From Hafnia alvei (GTDB taxonomy: Bacteria; Pseudomonadota; Gammaproteobacteria; Enterobacterales; Enterobacteriaceae), in NCBI RefSeq assembly GCF_964063325.1, contig NZ_OZ061315.1, positions 2,542,001-2,606,000 on the forward strand: a DNA stretch of 64,000 nt, in the 5' to 3' direction. The notes beneath the pieces were generated by a model, which was given only the letters and a program-made list of their open reading frames with translations, had not been told where the DNA came from and did not search any database. Positions within the stretch are counted from its first letter, which is position 1, and every line of letters starts with the position of its first letter. The translations under genes and the position numbers were made by a program. Of this stretch, positions 1 to 8,540 are shown piece after piece.

Positions 1-66
1 ATAGGCAACATCTTGTTGTCTATTAATATCAGTCATACCATAAAACGTTTATAAAAGGTATTCATA

Positions 67-1317
67 ATGGATACAATGAGAAGCATTCTAGGTATGGTGG
101 TACTGTTGGCAATTGCATTTTTGCTATCAGTGAATAAAAAGAAAATAAGCATTCGTACCGTTGGTGCAGCGCTAATATTACAAATTATCATCGGCGGTGC
201 CATGCTCTATTTCCCACCAGGAAAATGGTTGGCAGAACAGGCTGCTCTCGGCATACATAACGTCATGATTTATAGCGATGCTGGTAGCGCGTTTATTTTT
301 GGTTCATTAGTCGGGCCGAAAATGGATAAACTGTTTGATGGTTCTGGATTTATTTTTGCCTTTCGTGTCTTACCTGCCATTATTTTTATCACTGCGTTAG
401 TCAGCTTGCTTTATTATATAGGTGTGATGGGGATTTTAATCCGTATCTTAGGCGGAATTTTCCAGAAAGCACTTAACATTAGTAAAATAGAGTCTTTTGT
501 CGCGGTAACCACTATTTTCCTTGGCCAAAACGAAACGCCCGCGATTGTAAAACCGTTTATTGACCGTTTGAATCGCAATGAGCTGTTTACCGTCATTTGC
601 AGCGGGATGGCCTCTATCGCTGGATCGACGATGATTGGCTATGCCGGATTAGGCGTACCGATTGATTACCTACTGGCTGCTTCTCTGATGGCGATCCCTG
701 GTGGTATTTTGTTTGCACGTATTCTGAGCCCCGCCACCGAAGCTTCTCTAATAACCTTTGATAATCTTTCGTTTACTGAAACTCCACCCAAAAGCTTTAT
801 TGAGGCAATTGCAGCCGGAGCAATTGCCGGAATGAAAATTGCCGCAGGCGTAGCAACGGTCGTTATGGCGTTTGTCGCGATCATTGCTCTCATCAACGGC
901 ATTATTGGTGGAGTTGGTGGTTGGTTTGGCTTCGGCCACGCCACGCTTGAAGGTATCTTTGGTTATATTTTAGCGCCGCTGGCGTGGCTAATGGGCGTCG
1001 ACTGGGGAGATGCCACGCTTGCAGGGAGTCTGATCGGGCAAAAATTGGCCATCAACGAGTTTGTTGCCTACCTCAGCTTTTCGCCCTATCTGCAAGCAGG
1101 CAGTGCGCTGGATACCAAAACCATCGCCATTGTCTCGTTTGCACTATGCGGTTTTGCAAACTTCGGCTCTATCGGCGTCGTTGTAGGCGCATTTTCTGCG
1201 ATTGCACCACAGCGCGCATCTGAAATTGCTCAGTTGGGACTTCGTGCACTGGCCGCTGCCACTCTTTCAAATTTCATGAGTGCCACCATTGCAGGTTTCT
1301 TTATCGGTTTTGCCTAA
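67..1317 (+). CDS. nupX: NupC-family nucleoside:cation symporter, NupX type
   Basis: A 416-residue polytopic inner-membrane protein of the concentrative nucleoside transporter family, which imports nucleosides with cation co-transport. It shows the family's long hydrophobic segments, the early block SDAGSAFIFGSLVGPKMD and the conserved substrate-site stretches FLGQNETPAIVKPF and GQKLAINEFVAY. The sequence is very close to what I recall of E. coli NupX (YeiJ), closer than to NupC. The first ATG gives a start like that of E. coli NupX. The gene stands alone and is followed at once by a strong terminator hairpin. The substrate range cannot be read from sequence. Confidence 0.93.
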   Translation: MDTMRSILGMVVLLAIAFLLSVNKKKISIRTVGAALILQIIIGGAMLYFPPGKWLAEQAALGIHNVMIYSDAGSAFIFGSLVGPKMDKLFDGSGFIFAFRVLPAIIFITALVSLLYYIGVMGILIRILGGIFQKALNISKIESFVAVTTIFLGQNETPAIVKPFIDRLNRNELFTVICSGMASIAGSTMIGYAGLGVPIDYLLAASLMAIPGGILFARILSPATEASLITFDNLSFTETPPKSFIEAIAAGAIAGMKIAAGVATVVMAFVAIIALINGIIGGVGGWFGFGHATLEGIFGYILAPLAWLMGVDWGDATLAGSLIGQKLAINEFVAYLSFSPYLQAGSALDTKTIAIVSFALCGFANFGSIGVVVGAFSAIAPQRASEIAQLGLRALAAATLSNFMSATIAGFFIGFA

Positions 1318-1319
1318 AC

Positions 1320-1351
1320 AATAACGCGCCAGGCTTAGCTGGCGCGTTATT
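1320..1351 (+). terminator. Intrinsic terminator of nupX
   Basis: A perfect 13-bp stem (AATAACGCGCCAG paired with CTGGCGCGTTATT) with a 6-nt loop lies 2 nt after the nupX stop. The flanks are A/T-rich, so it may work in both directions, also ending the convergent hydrolase transcript. Confidence 0.85.
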
Positions 1352-1416
1352 AATTCATTTTGTAGTGTGCAGCTATATCAAATCAGCAGCGTTTGCTGAC
1401 CTGTTCCACGGCCCTG

Positions 1417-2220
1417 TCATTTAATCGACATGAGAAAATTCAGCAAGGCTTCATTGACCCACTCAGGCTGCTCAAGCGTGCAAATATGACCCGCCTGAGG
1501 CACAACCAATTGCTTACAGTTGAGCATTTCAGCCATGAGATAGCCTTCTAATGGCGGTCTTGGCGCATCTTGTTCACCTGTGATCACCAACGCAGGCATC
1601 TTAAGCTCTTCCAACAATGGACAGTTATCGCCGCGCCCAAAGATCATGCGGCCAAGGGGTACAATACTTTGGCGTAAAACAGATTCTGGCATATGACTTA
1701 AATGTTCAGCTAATGCTTCCACCAAATGGGGCAGCGGTTCGCGGCGGAAAAACATTGGCGCGATTTGTTCAACGAGTACAGCAGGCACTTTGCCAGCTGC
1801 ATCAATCGCATTTAACATCGCATCATATTTCTTGAATGTCACTTCAGGTTCCAACCCAACAAAGGTGTCCATTAACACCAACGCTCGCACGCGTTCTGGA
1901 ACCATCGCCGCTAGCTCTACGCCCCACATTCCCCCCACAGACAGCCCGACGACAGCAAATTCATTGATATCCAGCGCATCCATGAGCGCTAAGTGATCGC
2001 AGGCTAAATCTTTCAGCGCACGTCGAGACTCCGGCAGAGGATCTGACTTGCCATGTCCCCATAAATCAGGCGCAATGACACGAAAATGCTGGCTCAACGC
2101 TTCGATTTGTGGCGCCCACATGCTGGAGTCAAACATATAGCTATGGCCAAGAAGCAGAGTAAAGCCTTCACCGCGATCGATATAGTGCATTTGACGGTCG
2201 TTTATTTGGATAAAAGGCAT
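1417..2220 (-). CDS. Alpha/beta-fold hydrolase
   Basis: A 267-residue single-domain alpha/beta hydrolase. Visible motifs are the oxyanion region GHSYMFDSSMW near residue 25, the nucleophile elbow GLSVGG near residue 92, an acid-residue region in VITGEQDAPRPP, and the catalytic His in QAGHICTLEQPEWV near the C terminus. The layout matches 3-oxoadipate enol-lactonase and related esterases, but nothing nearby points to a beta-ketoadipate pathway, so the substrate is unknown. There is no signal peptide, so it is cytoplasmic. It is separated from ptrB upstream by about 90 bp and may be co-transcribed with it. The hydrolase fold is certain; the specificity is not. Confidence 0.85.
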   Translation of the reverse strand: MPFIQINDRQMHYIDRGEGFTLLLGHSYMFDSSMWAPQIEALSQHFRVIAPDLWGHGKSDPLPESRRALKDLACDHLALMDALDINEFAVVGLSVGGMWGVELAAMVPERVRALVLMDTFVGLEPEVTFKKYDAMLNAIDAAGKVPAVLVEQIAPMFFRREPLPHLVEALAEHLSHMPESVLRQSIVPLGRMIFGRGDNCPLLEELKMPALVITGEQDAPRPPLEGYLMAEMLNCKQLVVPQAGHICTLEQPEWVNEALLNFLMSIK

Positions 2221-2307
2221 AGGGATCCTTGCGAATAGAGGAAAAAATTCAAAGAAAAAAGCCTATGAGGTAAGCGATATTACGCTCGCATACATAGGCT
2301 TTAAAAT

Positions 2308-4356
2308 TTACTGATGAATACCGGCTAAGGCCAGAATAAAGGCATATTCTAACGCAATATCTTCATAGGCTTTAAAGCGCCCTGATTTGCCACCATGCCC
2401 AGCATCCATATCGGTATAGAGTAGAAGTTGATTGTCATCTGTTTTCAGCTCGCGCAGTTTTGCCACCCATTTCGCAGGTTCCCAATATTGCACCTGCGAG
2501 TCATGTAACCCAGTGGTCACCAGCATATGGGGGTAATCCTGCGCTTTCACCTGATCATAAGGGCTATACTGCTTGATGTAATGATAATACTCAGCATCAT
2601 TTGGATTGCCCCATTCGTCATATTCGCCCGTGGTCAGTGGAATAGACTCATCAAGCATCGTCGTCACAACATCCACAAATGGAACCTGAGCTACGATACC
2701 GTGGTACAAATGAGGAGCCTGATTCACAATCGCTCCCATCAGCAATCCCCCTGCGCTGCCTCCCATGGCGTAAACCTGTTTGGCATTGGCATATTTCTCA
2801 TCAACGAGATATTGGGTAACGCTAATAAAATCACTAAAGGTATTTTGTTTGTGCAGCAGTTTGCCATCTTCATACCACTGTTGCCCCAGATCCGCACCGC
2901 CGCGAATATGGGCAAGAGCAAATACGAAACCACGGTCGAGCAAGCTTAAGCGACTGACACTAAAGGCGGGATCCATGCTACTTCCATAGGAGCCATATCC
3001 ATAGACCAATACGGGATTGTGCCCAGCACGGAAGAGATCCTGTCGATATACAATGGAAACCGGTACTTTCACACCGTCGCGGGCGGTTACCCACAGCCGT
3101 TCGCTGCGATAAGCGCCTGCATCAAAGTTTTTTACTTCTTGCTGCTTAAGCAACGTGCGCTCGTCGGTATCCATATTGATCTGGAATACAGAGCTTGGCG
3201 TGGTCATGGAAGAATAGCCATAGCGTAACAGTGCGGTATCAGGCTCAGGGTTAAACGACAGCCACGTCATGTAGGTAGGGTCATCGAAGCGGATATGCTT
3301 CTCTTCACCGGTTTGCCATTTGATCTGGCGCAGATGCGTTAATCCCTGCTCGCGCTCTTCAACCACCAACCAATCTTTAAATAGGCTAAAGCCTTCCAGC
3401 ATGACATCGTTGCGCGCGGCTATGATGGCCTGCCAGGTCTGTTCCTGACTCGATGTTGATTGATAAAGACCGAAATTTTTTCCATCTTTATTGGAGCGGA
3501 TATAAAAGGTATCGCGATAGTGATCTAGGCTATATTCGTGATCGCGGCGACGCCCTAAAAACATCTCAGGGTTCGCGCTGGTATCATCCGCATCCAACAT
3601 CAAAATTTCAGAGGTTGTGGTGCTCGAAATATGAATCAGAATATATTTGTTGGAGATCGTTTTCTCTAAACCGACGTAGAAAGTATCGTCAGATTCTTCA
3701 TAGATCAATTGGTCTTCATCAACCGATGTTCCTAAACGATGGCGATAAACCTGATACGGCAGCAGTGTCTGTGGGTGTTTGCGCACGTAATAAAGCGTGG
3801 TGGAATCATTAGTCCATTCAAAGTGCCCCGCCGTATTCTCCAGAACTTCGTCATACCAGCTGTGATCGTTTAGGCGTTTAATGCGAATGTCATACTGGCG
3901 CCGAGAGAGAAAATCTTCAGCGATAGCCATCAATTGATTATCAGGGCTGACCTCAATGCCGCCCAAAGCGTAGAAATCATGGCCCTGCGCGCGCTCATTG
4001 CTATCAACGAGTAATTCCCAGTCGCGACTATCTGCTGCATCAGCCTTTTGTCTGACATACAGTGCATATTCCTGTTCAGGTTTATATCGCGACTGATATC
4101 GGTAGCCGTTGCGTTGATAAGGCACAGATTCATCTTCTTGAGGAATACGCTCAACCATTTCATTAAACAGTTGCTTTCGGAGTTCCTCTTCACCACGCAT
4201 GCTGGCCTGAGTATAGGCATTCTCAGCTTCAAGATAGCTCAAAACCGCTTCATTGCTGCGTTCATCATCACGCAGCCAGTAGTAATTGTCGGTTCGTGTA
4301 TCGCCATGCATTTCCATGACGTGCGGGTGTTTTGCTGCAATCGGGGCTTTATTCAT
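2308..4356 (-). CDS. ptrB: Oligopeptidase B (S9A serine peptidase)
   Basis: A 682-residue cytoplasmic prolyl-oligopeptidase-family enzyme that cleaves short peptides after Arg and Lys. The N-terminal two thirds form a beta-propeller that restricts substrate size. The C-terminal alpha/beta hydrolase domain shows Ser534 in GGSAGG, Asp619 in GLHDSQV and His654 in DAGHGG, almost the same numbering as the E. coli enzyme (686 residues). The run VLVYGYGSYGSSMDP before the active-site domain is also typical. It sits upstream of yebF and yebG as in E. coli, although here an EAL-domain gene lies between. Confidence 0.95.
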   Translation of the reverse strand: MNKAPIAAKHPHVMEMHGDTRTDNYYWLRDDERSNEAVLSYLEAENAYTQASMRGEEELRKQLFNEMVERIPQEDESVPYQRNGYRYQSRYKPEQEYALYVRQKADAADSRDWELLVDSNERAQGHDFYALGGIEVSPDNQLMAIAEDFLSRRQYDIRIKRLNDHSWYDEVLENTAGHFEWTNDSTTLYYVRKHPQTLLPYQVYRHRLGTSVDEDQLIYEESDDTFYVGLEKTISNKYILIHISSTTTSEILMLDADDTSANPEMFLGRRRDHEYSLDHYRDTFYIRSNKDGKNFGLYQSTSSQEQTWQAIIAARNDVMLEGFSLFKDWLVVEEREQGLTHLRQIKWQTGEEKHIRFDDPTYMTWLSFNPEPDTALLRYGYSSMTTPSSVFQINMDTDERTLLKQQEVKNFDAGAYRSERLWVTARDGVKVPVSIVYRQDLFRAGHNPVLVYGYGSYGSSMDPAFSVSRLSLLDRGFVFALAHIRGGADLGQQWYEDGKLLHKQNTFSDFISVTQYLVDEKYANAKQVYAMGGSAGGLLMGAIVNQAPHLYHGIVAQVPFVDVVTTMLDESIPLTTGEYDEWGNPNDAEYYHYIKQYSPYDQVKAQDYPHMLVTTGLHDSQVQYWEPAKWVAKLRELKTDDNQLLLYTDMDAGHGGKSGRFKAYEDIALEYAFILALAGIHQ

Positions 4357-4446
4357 TGTCTACGCTTACCGCCTGTAATCTGATGCATCGTAACTTAATA
4401 GCGCTGACCAACTTACGCCCAGTGATTGCTCACGCAAGGGGCAAAT

Positions 4447-5334
4447 TTAACGCTTGTAGTCGATAGGAGATAACTCATCCCTCTCTACATTATTATACGA
4501 CCTACGGATCTCGGTAAGCTGTTTACACACAATAAAAAAGTTTTTTTCATTCATCGGACTAAAAAGATAGTAGCCTTGCAGTGCAGGACAGCCTAATGCC
4601 TCCAATGCTTTAAACTGCTCTTCTGTTTCAACATGCTCTGCCACCACGTTCATGTTCAACGCATTGGCGATCAAAATGAGATGCTCTACCAACTGACAGG
4701 CATCAGGGTTTTGCATTGCATGGATCAGTTCGCCGGGGATTTTTATCTGCGTTAACGGCAAATCGGCGAGCAAGGAAAGTAATTGATAATTGTCTCCAAA
4801 ATGATCCACCGACAAACCGCAGCCAAGTGCCCGCAGTTTATGTAATTCCGTCATGATTAGCCGATCGCTAAACAAATCATTATCACCTAGCAACTCAATA
4901 ACTAATCTATTTGCTGGAATACCATAGCGCCGTAAAACATTACCCATCTGCTCGGTAAATTCCGTTGTGTAAAGTTGAGCGAGCGGCAAATTGAATGACA
5001 ATATTAAATCTGGGGATATTTCACGATGCACACGTTGCAGCAGTTGACAGACATTATCAACAATCCAAAGATTCAATGCGTGCATCAAACCAAAGCGCTC
5101 TAAGGTATCCAAAAAATCATAGGGCAAAAGCGTCCCCTGCTGAGGATGACGCCAACGGACTAATGCTTCAGCACCTAATAAAGTGCCATTAATATTGCAT
5201 TGTGCTTGATAGTCTAAATAAAACTCATGCTCAGTGAAGGCCGATTGCAACGCTGTTTGCAAAGCCATCTCTAATTCCAAAGGAGGAACATTCTGGTCTA
5301 AAACACCCAGAACATTATAATGCTTATTATTCAT
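4447..5334 (-). CDS. EAL-domain protein with degenerate catalytic site
   Basis: A 295-residue soluble protein made of an N-terminal lead of about 25 residues and one EAL (cyclic-di-GMP phosphodiesterase) domain. Retained residues are E56 of the EAL motif (GAEALVRW), N115, E147, K198 and E233 of AEHVET. The usual DDFG loop reads DHFG (residues 177-180), so one of the two metal-binding acids is a histidine, and the usual ELTE reads ELLG. This suggests a weak or inactive enzyme that may bind c-di-GMP or another protein, as YdiV-type and other degenerate EAL proteins do. It has no GGDEF, PAS or membrane segment. It lies between ptrB and yebF, where E. coli has yebE. Confidence 0.88.
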   Translation of the reverse strand: MNNKHYNVLGVLDQNVPPLELEMALQTALQSAFTEHEFYLDYQAQCNINGTLLGAEALVRWRHPQQGTLLPYDFLDTLERFGLMHALNLWIVDNVCQLLQRVHREISPDLILSFNLPLAQLYTTEFTEQMGNVLRRYGIPANRLVIELLGDNDLFSDRLIMTELHKLRALGCGLSVDHFGDNYQLLSLLADLPLTQIKIPGELIHAMQNPDACQLVEHLILIANALNMNVVAEHVETEEQFKALEALGCPALQGYYLFSPMNEKNFFIVCKQLTEIRRSYNNVERDELSPIDYKR

Positions 5335-5910
5335 TTTGTTATCTAATTATTAATAAAATGATGCTTGATTTAACTGCATTCAGATTAGAATTCGCTAATC
5401 TCAAAACACTTAAATTACAAATCTGAAGAAATAGTGAATATTTCCTCCAATCTACCAGCGGGTTTGTACATTAAAATAGCGACTTAAAGCCGCCCAGCGT
5501 CACATTAGCAGTAAAATAACACATACTTACATGCACAATGGCAATCACATCCATGACGTCGTAAGATAAATTACACTAAACAAAGCGAGAAGATATCTCA
5601 ATAAACCTTAAATTTCAAAAAGATAAGCTTTATAGTAAAACTATTTTACATTATATTCTCTCAAGTGAGAAACACACAAGTTAGCACTTTTATCCTAATA
5701 AACAAAATTTTTAGGCCATGATATCGAACTAAGCCAAATTCCCAGTTCAAGATGTTTTTTAATTTAAATTTTATAGTCAAAAATTTTTCTTTCTGCTTCT
5801 AATTTTAAAGTCGTGACACCAGCGCAATAATGGAAAGAATTTAATAGAAATAAGATTTATACCTAAGATTAATACATATGGACTTTGTGGTTTTTCCTAA
5901 AAAGAAATTT
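5335..5910. other. AT-rich intergenic region
   Basis: About 575 bp, strongly AT-rich, between the start of the EAL gene and the yebF terminator. It presumably holds the promoter of the EAL gene. I see no convincing small ORF, tRNA or known RNA in it. Its length and low GC contrast with neighbouring intergenic gaps. Confidence 0.4.
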
Positions 5911-5942
5911 AAAACCTCTTTAACTTTAATAAAGAGGTTTTA
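5911..5942 (-). terminator. Intrinsic terminator of yebF
   Basis: An inverted repeat with about a 10-bp stem (AACCTCTTTA paired with TAAAGAGGTT) and a short loop, followed on the minus strand by T residues, about 20 bp beyond the yebF stop codon. Confidence 0.75.
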
Positions 5943-5961
5943 GATGATATAGGAACTAACT

Positions 5962-6327
5962 TTATTCTGGGTGAGAGTATTCGAGTTTACCGGCTTTGCA
6001 ATCAACGTTAACAGTATAGTTTTTGTCGACTTTGTTACCGCGTACGGTTAGCTGAAGCACCCAGTCATTCCCCTTTTGGGTAATCTGATCCTGGCTCACC
6101 CACACCACTGGCGTACTGGTGCCCAACAATGTTTTATCATCAGCCCAACGCGGAATGCGATTTTGTAAGAAGTCGTTCTTCACCATCGTAGACAGCTGAG
6201 CTGCCGTCGTTTGCTCACAGTTAGCAATTTTCACCACGCGCTGCTCACTCTGTTGAGCTTGAGCAACACCAGCTGAAAACGCCAACGCCAATCCAGCCAC
6301 ACCTAACGTAATTTTGTTCATTTTCAA
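5962..6327 (-). CDS. yebF: YebF-family secreted colicin-M-immunity-like protein
   Basis: A 121-residue exported protein. A clear Sec signal peptide (MKMNK, hydrophobic core, AQA cleavage near residue 24) precedes a small domain with two cysteines (NCEQ and VDCKAG) that form a disulphide in the family. The block NRIPRWADDKTLLGTSTPVVWVS matches E. coli YebF closely. YebF is known for accumulating in the medium of E. coli and has a Cmi-like fold. As in E. coli it lies between ptrB and yebG, although yqfB is inserted here. The function beyond export is not known. Confidence 0.9.
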   Translation of the reverse strand: MKMNKITLGVAGLALAFSAGVAQAQQSEQRVVKIANCEQTTAAQLSTMVKNDFLQNRIPRWADDKTLLGTSTPVVWVSQDQITQKGNDWVLQLTVRGNKVDKNYTVNVDCKAGKLEYSHPE

Positions 6328-6423
6328 TCCTCATTTAGCTTTGGCGCAGAGATCGTCCCTGCTGCCAGTGGCTATTCCATGATATGAACGCGCGCTCTGT
6401 GTGCCTGAACACGGCAAAGCGCG

Positions 6424-6732
6424 CTAACGCATGCGGAAACTAATCACATACAGTTCATTAAGCCCTGGATAAATCTCGCTGATAACCTGCTTCAGCTCGT
6501 CCAGTGTCATATTCTCTTGCGCCGCATGAAGCTCCGTCAGTTCACTCATCAACACGGGGGTAACACTCTCAACTTCGATAGTGCAGAAATAGACCCCGTC
6601 TTCGTAGCGGCTCACGCTGAGTAACTCTCCTTTCTCAAAGTGAGACTCGCTGCTATCACGGATAGTGATGGTTTTCTTACCTGACAAAATGTCAGCTTCA
6701 AAACGACGGTAAAATGTTATCTCACGTTTCAT
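6424..6732 (-). CDS. yqfB: ASCH-domain N4-acetylcytidine amidohydrolase YqfB
   Basis: A 102-residue protein that is essentially a single ASCH domain, close to E. coli YqfB (103 residues), which hydrolyses N4-acetylcytidine to cytidine and acetate. The ASCH signature is visible as FEADILSGKKTITIRD near residues 12-27, which carries the catalytic Lys region, followed by beta strands ending in LYVISFRMR. In E. coli the gene is at a different locus; here it sits between yebF and yebG, with short gaps of 40-100 bp on the same strand. Confidence 0.92.
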   Translation of the reverse strand: MKREITFYRRFEADILSGKKTITIRDSSESHFEKGELLSVSRYEDGVYFCTIEVESVTPVLMSELTELHAAQENMTLDELKQVISEIYPGLNELYVISFRMR

Positions 6733-6771
6733 TCTAGATCCAGAAAAGTAAATAATATGTGAACTAAAACA

Positions 6772-7077
6772 CTAGGCGGCGTTATCAACCGCGACTTTTA
6801 CCTTTTTAGGCTCATTTTTTTCTTCATCACCTGCTTTTAGCGACTCAAGCGAGTTGCCACGCAATAGCAACGAAAGCTGATCTTTATGTTCTGCGAGGTA
6901 AAAGCTGAGCGTCTCCAAAGCGCTGTCTTCTAAATCTATAGGAGAATCCGCCAGCCACTCACTCAAATTGTCAGCCAGATCCAGCATCTTATCGTAAGCA
7001 TCTGCTTCTTTTTTACTGGCAAAGGTCATTTTTGTTACTCCATCACGAACAACCACGTACTGAATTTCAACGCTCAT
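6772..7077 (-). CDS. yebG: SOS-induced protein YebG
   Basis: A 101-residue protein matching E. coli YebG, a LexA-controlled gene of unknown biochemical role. The N terminus MSVEIQYVVVRDG and the block FASKKEADAYDKMLD are characteristic. The C terminus is a charged, probably disordered tail. I chose the ATG at 7077 (minus strand) over one four codons upstream, because it gives the family N terminus and follows the ribosome-binding sequence GGAGTGG. A LexA box lies just upstream. Confidence 0.93.
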   Translation of the reverse strand: MSVEIQYVVVRDGVTKMTFASKKEADAYDKMLDLADNLSEWLADSPIDLEDSALETLSFYLAEHKDQLSLLLRGNSLESLKAGDEEKNEPKKVKVAVDNAA

Positions 7078-7091
7078 AAACCACTCCACGA

Positions 7092-7111
7092 TACTGTATA
7101 TAATATCAGTA
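7092..7111 (-). promoter_or_regulatory. LexA box of yebG
   Basis: TACTGTATATAATATCAGTA matches the 20-bp SOS-box consensus at about 16 positions, including one full CTGT half-site. It ends about 15 bp before the yebG start, as expected for a LexA-repressed promoter. Confidence 0.85.
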
Positions 7112-7175
7112 TATTTATTTTTATCTCTTTCTGCAAAATTGACAACGATTAAAAGCGATGTTGAGACATAAATGG

Positions 7176-7685
7176 CTAGAAATAGTAGAACATCGCCACA
7201 CGTTGAATCAGCCCTGCATTACGTTCTTCCCGCAACGCGCGTTCTAACAAAGGAAATTGCTCATCCCCCACCAGCGTAAAACCGACTTTCTGATAGAAAG
7301 GCGCATTCCAAGCTAAATCCAGAAACGTTGTCAGCCCTACCCCACAGAAGCCACGTTGGCGAGCGGCGACCAAGGCGTGATCAACCAAAAAATGTCCAAT
7401 TCCACGTTGGCTAAATGCGGGTAGTACATTCACTTCGGCTAAATGAGCAAAGTCACCGGTGACCTCAAGCATGGCAAAGCCAATAGGTTTCTCATTGCGG
7501 ATGGCTACCCAAAGGTTTTGCGACGCTTGTGCCTGTAATAAGCGCTCAGCGGATAGCGTAGCATTGCGAAAAGATTCTGGGAGTCGGTCAGCGGGAAACT
7601 GCGCGGCTGCGAGGCGTTCCACTTCGGCTAACATTGCAAGATGGTGCTGTTCTGCGTGCTGGAAAGTTATATTTTCATTAGTCAT
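7176..7685 (-). CDS. GNAT-family N-acetyltransferase
   Basis: A 169-residue single GNAT domain. The acetyl-CoA-binding motif A is visible as VLPAFSQRGIGHFLVDHAL near residues 87-105, which contains the QRGIG pyrophosphate loop, followed by the motif B region APFYQKVGFTLVG. The acceptor substrate cannot be predicted. The gene lies just downstream of a cold-shock gene on the same strand, but a terminator separates them, so it probably has its own promoter. Confidence 0.85.
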   Translation of the reverse strand: MTNENITFQHAEQHHLAMLAEVERLAAAQFPADRLPESFRNATLSAERLLQAQASQNLWVAIRNEKPIGFAMLEVTGDFAHLAEVNVLPAFSQRGIGHFLVDHALVAARQRGFCGVGLTTFLDLAWNAPFYQKVGFTLVGDEQFPLLERALREERNAGLIQRVAMFYYF

Positions 7686-7717
7686 TGCTGAGTTCTATCC
7701 ATTCTGAGGCTAAAATG

Positions 7718-7744
7718 CAAAAAACCCGCACTCGGCGGGTTTTG
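7718..7744 (-). terminator. Terminator of the cold-shock gene
   Basis: AAAACCCGCC paired with GCGGGTTTTTT around a short loop on the minus strand, with T-runs on both sides, about 25 bp after the csp stop codon. Confidence 0.8.
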
Positions 7745-7767
7745 TCAGCATGATAGTATCAGCTTAA

Positions 7768-7977
7768 TTACAGCGCAATAACATCAGCCGCAGACGGGCC
7801 ACGTGGGCTGTCCTGAATGGCGAATTCTACCTGCTGGCCTTCAGCCAGAGTTTTGAAGCCGTCACTCTTGATGGCAGAGAAATGGACGAATACATCTTTG
7901 GAGCCATCAGCTGGAGTGATGAAGCCAAATCCTTTGCTTTCGTTGAACCATTTAACGTGACCAGTTTTCTTGCTCAT
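7768..7977 (-). CDS. Cold-shock-domain RNA-binding protein (CspE/CspC-like)
   Basis: A 69-residue single cold-shock domain (five-stranded OB fold). RNP1 (KGFGFITP) and RNP2 (VFVHFSAI) are intact. The protein binds single-stranded RNA and DNA and acts as an RNA chaperone or antiterminator. It differs from the cspC product in this window, for example MSKKTGHVKWFNESKG at the start and DSPRGPSAADVIAL at the end. The long upstream gap may include a structured 5' leader, but I could not recognise a cold box with certainty. I leave the paralogue letter open. Confidence 0.9.
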   Translation of the reverse strand: MSKKTGHVKWFNESKGFGFITPADGSKDVFVHFSAIKSDGFKTLAEGQQVEFAIQDSPRGPSAADVIAL

Positions 7978-8506
7978 TTAACTTTCCTTTACTTAAAATT
8001 ACTTGCCGTTAGGCATGGTAGACCTGCTTACTAACATAACTCAGACGAATCGTATCCTAACGCTCGGTTAATTAAACGCCCATTTAAGAATGAGCAAAAA
8101 TATAAGCCGAATCATTTAATGAACAAAAGCGATATGATTACATCAGCATTTCAGGCGTCAGTATTAACGCATAGTTTCATGCTCAGCGCAAATATTTCGT
8201 GGCCGATATACCTGTTTATAAATACTGTACGTACAGCCTGTTATATTTCTATATATTGACAAATATTAGCCAATACAATAATCGGCAACTAAAAAATAAA
8301 CTGTTATTAATCAACACAGTAAAAAATACGCATTGCCTACATAATTTTTTATTAATACGCAAAAACATTCACAAATAAAATAGCGACATACATCACAAAT
8401 ATAACTTTGCTGTCGATAAAACACACGAATAAGACATGGGATAACAGCCTGAAATAAACAGCACCGCGCCGTCATCTTTTTATTACATCAATATATAGCG
8501 AACACA
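7978..8506. other. Intergenic region upstream of csp, downstream of cfa
   Basis: About 530 AT-rich bases that must contain the promoter and 5' leader of the cold-shock gene on the minus strand. No ORF or known RNA family was recognised. Confidence 0.4.
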
Positions 8507-8532
8507 GGATCCGCAATCGAAACTGCGGACCC
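8507..8532 (-). terminator. Possible cfa terminator hairpin
   Basis: GGTCCGCA pairs with TGCGGATCC around an 8-nt loop just after the cfa stop. No strong T-run follows, so termination strength is uncertain. Confidence 0.45.
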
Positions 8533-8540
8533 CTTCATTA

